Source: Candidatus Nanosyncoccus nanoralicus (GTDB taxonomy: Bacteria; Patescibacteriota; Saccharimonadia; Saccharimonadales; Saccharimonadaceae). From it: 17,569 nucleotides of DNA. The translations under genes were made by a program, and so were the position numbers. Below the pieces are notes generated by a model that was not told the DNA's origin, searched no databases, and worked only from the letters and a program-made list of their open reading frames with translations. The stretch covers positions 1 to 17,569 of the forward strand of contig NZ_PRLL01000009.1 of NCBI RefSeq assembly GCF_004138405.1. Direction: 5' to 3'. This document shows, one piece after another, positions 6,367 to 13,633 of this stretch; the stretch's first letter is position 1, and each line of letters opens with the position of its first letter.

Positions 6367-8636
6367 AACATTTTTTCCTAGGTCGTGCTAATAATTTTAA
6401 TCTTAAAGAAACCCTGCGTTTTCTTGCAAGTTTTGGTACAAAAAAGGATTATATAAAATTAAAACATTTTTTTTCTAAACAGTATCAAGTTGACCAAAAA
6501 AATGTCTACCTCTTTCATTCTGGTCGTACCGCTCTTTCTTTGGCTCTAATCTCGCAAATCCCAGCAGTATCCAAGGATTCTTCTGTTGATAAAAAAGTTA
6601 AGACAGAAACAGCTTCAAGAAAAGAATCGCTTCCAGCCGTTGCTATTACTTCACTAACCTGTTTTGCAGTTGTACAGGCGATCAGGGCTGCCGGATACCA
6701 ACCAATTTACCTAGATATTGACCCTAAAACCCTACATTTTAATGCAAACGCCCTAAAGAAATGCATTAAGAAATACCCCAACCTGAAAGCCGTCATTGTT
6801 CAAAATAATCTTGGTATCCCAGCAGAAATAGTGGAAATTGAAAAGTTAGCAAAAGAACATAACCTTTTTCTTATTGAAGACCTTGCTCATTCATACAACA
6901 TTCATTATTCGGACGGACGTCTTGCTGGAAATATTGGTGACGCCGTTGTCCTTTCTTTTGGTAAGGGAAAATCACTGGATGCAACTTCTGGTGGAGCACT
7001 AATCATGCGAGTAGCTTCCAAGAATCACCTCTTGGATTCTCGAAATATCGCTAGTCGCGCACCAAAGATCTCAAGCTCCTTACGAGATAATTTTTATCCA
7101 TTGTTTGCTCTCATCTCCCGCACGCTTTCTTATCTCTCATTTGGTCGTTTTAATTTAGGTCAAATCTGGATTCTTGCTCTATTGAAACTAAAACTAATTC
7201 AACGTTCTGCCGACGCTGAGCTTGATTTTGAACGCCGACTCAGTTATTGGCAGTCAAGATATTTACTAAAAAAGCTACAAAAGAGTCAAAAATATCATTC
7301 AATTTTACGCTACCCGCTTCTTGTTAAGGATCGAAACAGTGTTCTATTAGAACTAAAAAAAGCCGGCTTTTTCTTTGACGAAGTTTGGTACGACTCGCCA
7401 GTGGCGCCTAAGCGCTACTTTAAAAAATCAGATTTCAATGAAAACGACTGCCCTGTTGCTACGTTGGTGGCCAAACATCTAATTAATTTTCCAACGAATT
7501 ATTCATTTTTGCAGCTGAAACAAGCTTGGCAGATCATTGCTCCACAGCTAGTTGAAGTAAAAGTCAATCAACAAGGACAGCCAGAGCTTCTCAAAAAAGA
7601 TTCTGTGGCTTTGTCAAAAGGCCAAAAAACTACAAAGAGCTTAGTCAAGCTAACACAACAAGATTGGAATAATCAGATTCGGGATTATGACCTTGCAAAC
7701 TTTCTGCAATCTCCTCGCTGGCAAAAGTATAACGAATTTCTAGGCCGCCGAGTGCTTCTCTGCGAGTTTTATGGTCATGTCAAAGTACTTATGGTTATTA
7801 AGGACGCCAAGCGTGGTCGATTCCTAGAAATCCCTAATGGACCCCTGCTTAATTGGCAGGATCCTGTCATTGTTGCTCTTGTTTTTCAAGAAATTTTCCA
7901 AATTGCCAAGCAATATAAATGCGCGTTCATCCGTTTTCGTCCAGCCCTTGCTGATTCCGAAGAAAATCGCTTTATTCTAAAGCAACTAGGTTCAATTGAA
8001 GCTTCGTTCCATCTAGGCGCAGAGCATACCGTTATGATCGACTTAACAAAAACCGAAGAAGACCTCCTAGCCACCTTCCGACGACAGACCCGCTACGAGG
8101 TGCGCCGTGCTGAAAAGCTAAAAATCACTGTAGAGGATCGCTCCGATGATGCTGGTATCCTGGAGGAATTTCATCAGGTTCAGTTAGACACCGCAAAACG
8201 TCAAAACTTTATTCCCCCCACCAAAAAAGAGCTGCAAGCACTAAAAGATAGCTTCGCAGAAGATCTTAGATTGTACGTTACATATGACGAAACTCACCGA
8301 CCAATTGCCTATGGTCTTATCCTGATTGATGGAATAGAGGCAGAATACTACGAGGCAGCCAGTACGCCACTTAATCGCAAATTGCCAGGCGCCTATGCAT
8401 TGCAGTGGCAAATTATGCGTGACCTTAAAAAACGGGGTATCCAGCGTTATAATCTTTGGGGAATCGCTCCGGAAGGGCAAACAAAGCACCGTTATGCTGG
8501 AGTTACCACCTTTAAAACTGGATTCTCCGAGCACCGCTTCACCTATGTTGCGGCTCAAGATATTTCGGTGAGCCCATTACGTTATCAATTTAATCGTCTA
8601 ATTGAGACCATCCGTAAAAAACGACGTCATTTATAA
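6363..8636 (+). CDS. Fusion: DegT-type PLP aminotransferase + FemAB-type aminoacyl transferase
   Basis: Two enzymes are joined in one 757-residue chain. Residues 1 to about 395 are a DegT/DnrJ/EryC1/StrS-type aminotransferase: SGRTALSLAL at 53-62, IEDLAHS at 171-177 with Asp173 for the PLP ring nitrogen, and SFGKGKSLDATSGG at 198-211 with Lys203 at the Schiff-base position. A Lys/Ser-rich insert occupies about 66-92. After a linker (about 396-430), residues 431-757 form a FemX-type GNAT-like transferase: ANFLQSPRW at 445-453, TRYEVRRAEK at 576-585, YNLWGI at 696-701 and FKTGF at 717-721. FemAB enzymes move amino acids from aminoacyl-tRNA to peptidoglycan precursors. The start is GTG, with GGAGG at 6351-6355 seven bases upstream, overlapping the hydrolase stop by four bases. 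The aminotransferase substrate is unknown. I recall no standard family with this fusion. Confidence 0.88.
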   Translation: MKHFFLGRANNFNLKETLRFLASFGTKKDYIKLKHFFSKQYQVDQKNVYLFHSGRTALSLALISQIPAVSKDSSVDKKVKTETASRKESLPAVAITSLTCFAVVQAIRAAGYQPIYLDIDPKTLHFNANALKKCIKKYPNLKAVIVQNNLGIPAEIVEIEKLAKEHNLFLIEDLAHSYNIHYSDGRLAGNIGDAVVLSFGKGKSLDATSGGALIMRVASKNHLLDSRNIASRAPKISSSLRDNFYPLFALISRTLSYLSFGRFNLGQIWILALLKLKLIQRSADAELDFERRLSYWQSRYLLKKLQKSQKYHSILRYPLLVKDRNSVLLELKKAGFFFDEVWYDSPVAPKRYFKKSDFNENDCPVATLVAKHLINFPTNYSFLQLKQAWQIIAPQLVEVKVNQQGQPELLKKDSVALSKGQKTTKSLVKLTQQDWNNQIRDYDLANFLQSPRWQKYNEFLGRRVLLCEFYGHVKVLMVIKDAKRGRFLEIPNGPLLNWQDPVIVALVFQEIFQIAKQYKCAFIRFRPALADSEENRFILKQLGSIEASFHLGAEHTVMIDLTKTEEDLLATFRRQTRYEVRRAEKLKITVEDRSDDAGILEEFHQVQLDTAKRQNFIPPTKKELQALKDSFAEDLRLYVTYDETHRPIAYGLILIDGIEAEYYEAASTPLNRKLPGAYALQWQIMRDLKKRGIQRYNLWGIAPEGQTKHRYAGVTTFKTGFSEHRFTYVAAQDISVSPLRYQFNRLIETIRKKRRHL

Positions 8637-8641
8637 AAGGA
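8635..8641 (+). promoter_or_regulatory. Ribosome binding site that fixes the second FemAB start at 8647
   Basis: AAAAGGA lies five bases before ATG 8647. An upstream in-frame ATG at 8602 lies inside the end of the preceding gene and has no such site, so 8647 is preferred. Confidence 0.8.
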
Positions 8642-8646
8642 AAAAC

Positions 8647-9690
8647 ATGAAAGAAACAACTAAGCCAAAAGTCACCGTCGAAGAATGTACTTCCAAAAAA
8701 GAATGGGATGCTTTTATTACCAGCTTTAAAGAAGCAAACTTTTTACAATCATGGGATTTTTACGAATTTTACCAGAGCATTAACCATCAAATTGTCCGAC
8801 GGACTTTTAAGCGCGACGGAAAGATTGTCGCCGCCTATGCCGGTGAAGTTGAGCCAGCTAAAAGGGGCCGTCACCTAGCTATCGCCGGCGGTCCTATTCT
8901 CGACTGGCAAGATCAGAGCCTAGTGAAACAGGTTTTTGATGATATGAAAAACGTTGCAAAGAACCTACAATGTGTCTTTGTCCGGGTGCGTCCACAACTA
9001 GAATATAATCAGGATTCCGCCCAAATTTTTAACGAGCATAATTTTAGAAAAGCTCCAATGTATTTATCTGTTGAATATGCTGGTGTGCTGGATCTACACA
9101 AATCCGAAGATGAAATCATGGCGAATATGCGGCAACGTCTTCGTCGAGCCTTAAGAAAAGCGGAAAAGAATCAAATAACAATCGAAACCTCCACCAACCC
9201 CGAAGCAATTAAGGAGTTTTATCAGATTGAACTCCAGACCGCCAAACGTCATTCTTTCTATGCTTTTTCCGAAGAATTTCTTACTAAACAGTTCGCAGCC
9301 TTTGCAAAAGGCGGAGAGGCTGTCCTTTATATTGCTAAAAAGGACGGTGAAATTTTGGCAGAAAATTTCATGATTTTTTACGGCAACGAGGCCTCATACC
9401 ATTACGGAGTCTCTTCAGAACTCGGGACAAAGTATTCTGGCGCCCCACTTCTTCATATGCAGGCCATGCGCGACGCAAGAAAGCGCGGCATTACTCGTTA
9501 TAACTTCTGGGGAATCGTTGATGAAGAAGATACAAAACATCGCTTTTATGGCGTTTCCGTCTTTAAGCGTGGCTTTGGTGTATCCGAATTAAAATACCTT
9601 CCAGCCCATGATCTTATCTTAGATAAAAAACAATATTATTTAAAAACCTATCTTATTGAAACCATACGTCGAAAAATTCGTCATGTTTAA
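8647..9690 (+). CDS. FemAB-type aminoacyl transferase (peptidoglycan bridge family)
   Basis: This is a 347-residue FemX/FemAB-like protein, expected to transfer an amino acid from aminoacyl-tRNA onto a lipid-linked or soluble peptidoglycan precursor in the cytoplasm. It is a clear paralog of the second half of the preceding gene: ANFLQSWDFYEFY at 30-42 against ANFLQSPRWQKYNEF, GGPILDWQD at 81-89 against NGPLLNWQD, the basic helix LRRALRKAEK at 165-174, YNFWGI at 285-290, FKRGF at 306-310, and closely similar C-termini ending RRKIRHV and RKKRRHL. It starts ten bases after the fusion's stop. No long coiled-coil arm is evident, which is more like FemX than FemA. The pair probably arose by tandem duplication and could act in sequence on the same chain. 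No terminator hairpin is seen after the stop. Confidence 0.92.
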   Translation: MKETTKPKVTVEECTSKKEWDAFITSFKEANFLQSWDFYEFYQSINHQIVRRTFKRDGKIVAAYAGEVEPAKRGRHLAIAGGPILDWQDQSLVKQVFDDMKNVAKNLQCVFVRVRPQLEYNQDSAQIFNEHNFRKAPMYLSVEYAGVLDLHKSEDEIMANMRQRLRRALRKAEKNQITIETSTNPEAIKEFYQIELQTAKRHSFYAFSEEFLTKQFAAFAKGGEAVLYIAKKDGEILAENFMIFYGNEASYHYGVSSELGTKYSGAPLLHMQAMRDARKRGITRYNFWGIVDEEDTKHRFYGVSVFKRGFGVSELKYLPAHDLILDKKQYYLKTYLIETIRRKIRHV

Positions 9691-9708
9691 AATCTGAGTT
9701 TCATTCTG

Positions 9709-9737
9709 TTTAGCTTTTTAAAAAAATATAGTATAAT
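9709..9737 (+). promoter_or_regulatory. Promoter of the 1019-residue protein gene, nearly leaderless
   Basis: A perfect -10 box TATAAT lies at 9732-9737, with TTTAGC (weak -35) 17 bases upstream at 9709-9714. Only ten bases separate the -10 from ATG 9748, so the 5' leader would be about 3-4 bases. No Shine-Dalgarno fits. Confidence 0.6.
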
Positions 9738-9747
9738 CATAAGTAAT

Positions 9748-12700
9748 ATGGCAGAGAATATTGGTCGACCTGATGAAAATAGTTTCGGTAACCAGTCATT
9801 TTCTGAGAATCTCGAAAAATCAAATGTAGACTCTACGACGGATAATAGTGATAGCGCATGGGGTAATAATCAAGCTAAGAAGGTTGCGGAGCAGAAAGAC
9901 GCACAGGATCTTGCTAAAAGCGCCGAAGAATCTGCCCTCAATCAGTCAGCCCCAGATGATGCTAGAGCCGCAGAGGCTGCAGGTGGGCAGACTGAAAACT
10001 CATTTTATCGACAAAAAGACGGCAAAGATAAGAAGGCTAAAATAAAAGCTACAAAAAAATATGGTCCCTTAGGGGCGATTTTGGGAATGTTGCTTTTTAT
10101 GATGGTTGCTTTCTCTGGTGCCACCAGTCTCTCATCTTTTGCCATAGTCGCCAATGGCTTACAGCAGTTTAATATTACGCATTATAGTATGAACGCACGC
10201 TCGTCTTATCTTCTACCAAGAATGTTGCGTGGTGGCCTAAATTCGAAAATAACTACTAAGGGTCTTTTTGGTCTTGGTAAGGATAAGTTTAAAATCTCTG
10301 CTTCAATGTCTAAAAAGCTCGCTGCTAACGGTATTAATTATCTCGAGACGACTGGCACTGATGGAAAGCCACTCAATGTTTTAGTCTATAATGATGGGCC
10401 CGACGGTAAACCGATGGTGGTTTCCGCATATAACGAAGATGCATCAAGGATTCCGGATACTATCGAATTTACAACCAATAAAATTGATGCCGACGGTGTG
10501 TCAACGCCAGTCACCACTAAAATTAATGTTGACTCCGATAATAAAATGGGTTTTAGGCAGGCCCTTGATGTTAATGATAATTTTTTCAAAGCCGAAGAAA
10601 GGTCAACCAGAACTCTAAAAGGTCATGTTGCGGGTTGGTTTGATTCAATAGCTGAAAAAGTTGATGTTATGTTAAATAATGGCGGACGTAACCGTCAAGC
10701 AAACACTAAAAAGGATGCCTCTGACGAGGAGATTACGGCCAATGCTGAAAAAGATGGGTTAAAGGAAGAGGCGGAAGACTCCCAGGGGTCAATTGATGTT
10801 GATGACTCGGATGCCGACGCCGAAGAGCCGAATCGTGTGCCTGCCGACGAAGGTTCAAGTGCATTAACCAAAGGTATGGACACCCCAGCAGTTGAAAGCG
10901 CTCTGAAGTCTCGCGCCAAAAAAGCCGCTGCCACCATCGGTAGTGCCTCTGCTATTACAACTGGCCTCGGCTACGCTTGTACCGTGCTTAAAGTAATTAA
11001 CACAATTTCACAAACTGTGGGCGCCCTCATGCGTTCCAAGGTTCTAAATTACGTCACCGGCTATACTGAAGCGGTCCATAAGACTAAAGCTGGCGATGGC
11101 TCGACTGAACTTCACTTCTATAATAAAGGCCTCAATACGGATGGCCCAACTCGTGACATGGGCGGCAATATTATTCCAGGTAAAGAATCTAGTTCGGCAA
11201 TGAAAAGCTCTGCCATTAGTCAGTTCTTTAGTAATGGCCAACTGAAGGTAAAATCATCTGATCCAGTCGCAAGGAAGTTTAATACTGAAAATGCCATGCA
11301 GCAGGCCGTTTTTCATAGTGATGAAATTCAATCAAGTGACATCAACCAGGTCCCGCAAACTCTTGGAAAGCTGCTAAGTCAAGCCGCCGGAAGTCTCAAC
11401 ACCTATAAAGGCTGCATCGCATTGCAAACTACAGGCGATCTACTAGGTATTTTTGCTGATATCGCTGAAATCGCTGCTGCCATTCCAAGCGCTGGTATAT
11501 CTATAATTATTGGTGAAATGGGCAAAATGCTAATGAAAAAAGCTCTCACTGTTGCTATTGTTGCTTCGGTTGGTGTGTTAGTTTCTATGATTGCTCCATA
11601 TGTTGCACGCGCCTTAGCAAAGAGTTTAGTTAGTAACATGGTCGGTGAGGATGCTGGTTACGCCATAAATAGCGGCTTTAATATGTATACCGGCATTCAG
11701 CAACGTATGAGTTCTGGGCTTCCGGCAACCAAGAAGGCTCTCATTGCGCAATACCATGAACAGCAATCAGTAATTGCAAGTGAGTCTCGTTATGATAGGC
11801 AAACTAAAAGCCCGCTGGATCCATCCTCTCCGCATACTTTTATGGGCAGTCTAATGAATTCTCTTATTCCACTCGCCACTACGATGTCTTCACCAATTAC
11901 CACATTTTCAAAGATAAACAGTACGGTCGCATCCTCAATTTCTCGCCTTCTTCCAACGGCTGCTGCTGACGATATTAACCAAATCAAGACTTCTATAAAC
12001 GATAACTGTCCTTCTGGTAATGCATTTGAGGAACCTTTAGCCATGGATGCATTTTGTAATAACTACATTACCACCGACTACTCTACAATGAGGACTCCGC
12101 CCGATGAGGTTTTTGATCAAGTTGGTGCGGAAAACTTCGAATTGGATAAAATAGATGAGAACGTTAATAATGGTAATCCAGAGATTAAAGATAACTCTGA
12201 ACTAGCCAAATGGACTCTTGCCTGTGCTGTGCGTGAATCTCATTATGGGGTTGCCGATAGTAATATTGCTGAAGCTACAAGTGGTTCAGCTGGCGTAGGT
12301 TCTGGCATTATTAAATCCTATACCGGTGCTGAAATTGGAGCTGTTCCCGTGGTTGGCGGTATCACTCAAACCATTTATAATGGTAAGGAAGCAGCAAATA
12401 TTGGCTGGACCACCGGTGAAAACTGTGTCAAAGAGAAGTATAAATATTTCTCTCGCTACTCCGAAGATCAACGTGTCCTGGAGGCGGCAGGTCTTATTGA
12501 GCAGTCTGCGGTCACTGGCTACCTTAATCGCTACTTCGAGAAAAACCCACTCGATTTCACTGATTCCGGCATTGTAGCACGCTACACTGGCATGACAAAA
12601 GATCAGGCTGAAGTTGCGCTTGGGCTTTTAGAGTACAATACCTTCCTCGCAAGTTATCAGCCCAAGGAAAAAGGTCCAGAAAAACCGGTACAATATGACA

Positions 12701-12807
12701 ATTATCAATACGAAGCTACCACCGTTATCGCTGAAATTATGCCAAGTGCCCTGGTCTCCTTTGTACCAAATTATCAAACTCAACGTCAAGCCGTTGCAGT
12801 AGCTTAA
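9748..12807 (+). CDS. Large membrane-anchored protein of unknown function, 1019 residues
   Basis: I do not recognise a named family. Residues 1-104 are polar, acidic and Ala/Asn/Ser-rich, ending in a Lys cluster (90-104). A strong hydrophobic segment follows at 107-137, which places the rest outside if the N-terminus is cytoplasmic (positive-inside rule). Residues 322-368 are an acidic, low-complexity linker. A moderately hydrophobic region lies at about 392-428 and strong membrane-type helices at about 564-590 and 598-628. All six cysteines (411, 556, 754, 770, 826, 893) are beyond the first membrane segment and even in number, so disulfides are possible. The C-terminal 280 residues are soluble-like and end AVAVA. 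From memory, large Saccharibacteria proteins near type IV secretion genes share this general plan, but no such gene is adjacent here. It has its own promoter and no Shine-Dalgarno. Confidence 0.85.
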   Translation: MAENIGRPDENSFGNQSFSENLEKSNVDSTTDNSDSAWGNNQAKKVAEQKDAQDLAKSAEESALNQSAPDDARAAEAAGGQTENSFYRQKDGKDKKAKIKATKKYGPLGAILGMLLFMMVAFSGATSLSSFAIVANGLQQFNITHYSMNARSSYLLPRMLRGGLNSKITTKGLFGLGKDKFKISASMSKKLAANGINYLETTGTDGKPLNVLVYNDGPDGKPMVVSAYNEDASRIPDTIEFTTNKIDADGVSTPVTTKINVDSDNKMGFRQALDVNDNFFKAEERSTRTLKGHVAGWFDSIAEKVDVMLNNGGRNRQANTKKDASDEEITANAEKDGLKEEAEDSQGSIDVDDSDADAEEPNRVPADEGSSALTKGMDTPAVESALKSRAKKAAATIGSASAITTGLGYACTVLKVINTISQTVGALMRSKVLNYVTGYTEAVHKTKAGDGSTELHFYNKGLNTDGPTRDMGGNIIPGKESSSAMKSSAISQFFSNGQLKVKSSDPVARKFNTENAMQQAVFHSDEIQSSDINQVPQTLGKLLSQAAGSLNTYKGCIALQTTGDLLGIFADIAEIAAAIPSAGISIIIGEMGKMLMKKALTVAIVASVGVLVSMIAPYVARALAKSLVSNMVGEDAGYAINSGFNMYTGIQQRMSSGLPATKKALIAQYHEQQSVIASESRYDRQTKSPLDPSSPHTFMGSLMNSLIPLATTMSSPITTFSKINSTVASSISRLLPTAAADDINQIKTSINDNCPSGNAFEEPLAMDAFCNNYITTDYSTMRTPPDEVFDQVGAENFELDKIDENVNNGNPEIKDNSELAKWTLACAVRESHYGVADSNIAEATSGSAGVGSGIIKSYTGAEIGAVPVVGGITQTIYNGKEAANIGWTTGENCVKEKYKYFSRYSEDQRVLEAAGLIEQSAVTGYLNRYFEKNPLDFTDSGIVARYTGMTKDQAEVALGLLEYNTFLASYQPKEKGPEKPVQYDNYQYEATTVIAEIMPSALVSFVPNYQTQRQAVAVA

Positions 12808-12836
12808 ATCTTATTTTCTTCAGTAATTATAAAACG

Positions 12837-12845
12837 TGCTAAAAT
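12837..12845 (+). promoter_or_regulatory. Extended -10 promoter of the HdeD-like gene
   Basis: TGCTAAAAT gives an extended -10 (TG at 12837-12838, TAAAAT at 12840-12845). No convincing -35 is seen; TCTTCA at 12817-12822 is at 17-base spacing. The -10 ends 29 bases before ATG, leaving room for a leader with the AAGGAG at 12865-12870. Confidence 0.5.
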
Positions 12846-12874
12846 AAACATAAGAATTATAACCAAGGAGCATT

Positions 12875-13546
12875 ATGTCTACAAAACTAAAGTATATTGA
12901 TAGTCACTGGGGTATTTTTGCCTTACAGGGGATTGTTGCCTTATTGTTTGGTTGGTTCGCCTTATTCACTAGTTCCAGCGATATTCAGACACTAGTAATC
13001 GTTGTCGGCAGTGTGCTCCTTTCGCTCGGAATTATCGAACTATTGAATCTCTTAGCACGTACACGTACAAAAAATACTTGGGGTGTCTCACTAGTGATGG
13101 CTATCCTAGAAATCTCTGCCGGCCTCGCTCTTCTCTTTACCTACGAGCAAAATGTTGCCTGGCATCTTGTTGTTATTGCCGCCTATACAATCTTACGTGG
13201 TATTTTTGAAATCATTCTCGGACTTAGAGCCATTGATGATCTTACGGATAAATTTATCTGGATTCTTGCTGGCATCTGCGCCTGCATTATGGGCGTCGTT
13301 ATCCTAAATACCGGTCACCTCGGTACCATCCCCTTCATTAAATACTTTGGTTCTTATATGATGGTCTTTGGTGTAGTAAATCTCATTTATTCCGTACATA
13401 ATAATGAACAGAGTAAAGATTATCGTAGTGAGAAGCTTGCAGCAAAAAAGAAGATATCAAAGACTCTGGAATTAAAAACCCCAGTTTCAAAAACCACAAC
13501 AAAAACGGTCAAGAAAACCGCGAAGAAAACCGCTAAGAAGGCTTAA
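12875..13546 (+). CDS. HdeD/DUF308-like six-helix membrane protein with a basic tail
   Basis: The 223-residue integral membrane protein has six predicted helices (about 14-32, 38-60, 69-89, 95-118, 127-146, 155-174) arranged as three hairpins, the layout of HdeD/DUF308 proteins. In enterobacteria HdeD is linked to acid resistance at high cell density; the molecular function is unknown and need not carry over. After the last helix the chain changes character: residues 179-223 are a Lys/Thr/Ala-rich tail ending in repeats of T-A-K-K, like histone H1-type tails, probably cytoplasmic and disordered. The start is supported by AAGGAG four bases before ATG. It is a single gene with its own promoter; no terminator hairpin is seen in the 87 bases before the next gene. 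Confidence 0.85.
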   Translation: MSTKLKYIDSHWGIFALQGIVALLFGWFALFTSSSDIQTLVIVVGSVLLSLGIIELLNLLARTRTKNTWGVSLVMAILEISAGLALLFTYEQNVAWHLVVIAAYTILRGIFEIILGLRAIDDLTDKFIWILAGICACIMGVVILNTGHLGTIPFIKYFGSYMMVFGVVNLIYSVHNNEQSKDYRSEKLAAKKKISKTLELKTPVSKTTTKTVKKTAKKTAKKA

Positions 13547-13583
13547 ATATAGATAGGCACCCCTCTCATTCTTCTTCAAAAAA

Positions 13584-13613
13584 CTGGCATTATAAACGTA
13601 AATATGTTATAAT
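13584..13613 (+). promoter_or_regulatory. Promoter of the sugar nucleotidyltransferase gene
   Basis: TGTTATAAT at 13605-13613 is a perfect -10 box with a TG extension. CTGGCA at 13584-13589 is a possible weak -35 at 18-base spacing. Transcription should start near 13620, just before the AAGGAG at 13622-13627. Confidence 0.65.
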
Positions 13614-13633
13614 TATGTCTCAAGGAGAAAAAT

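Noticed and set aside
10386-10937. Several minus-strand and shifted frames inside the large membrane protein gene
   Set aside because: They have low-complexity Ser/Ala or Thr-rich translations, no ribosome binding sites and a fully open, better supported frame on the + strand.
12205-12300. Lysozyme/transglycosylase-like 'AVRESHYG...SGSAG' stretch in the 1019-residue protein
   Set aside because: The resemblance is limited to a few residues and the following GLMQ-type motif of soluble transglycosylases is missing, so no enzymatic call is justified.
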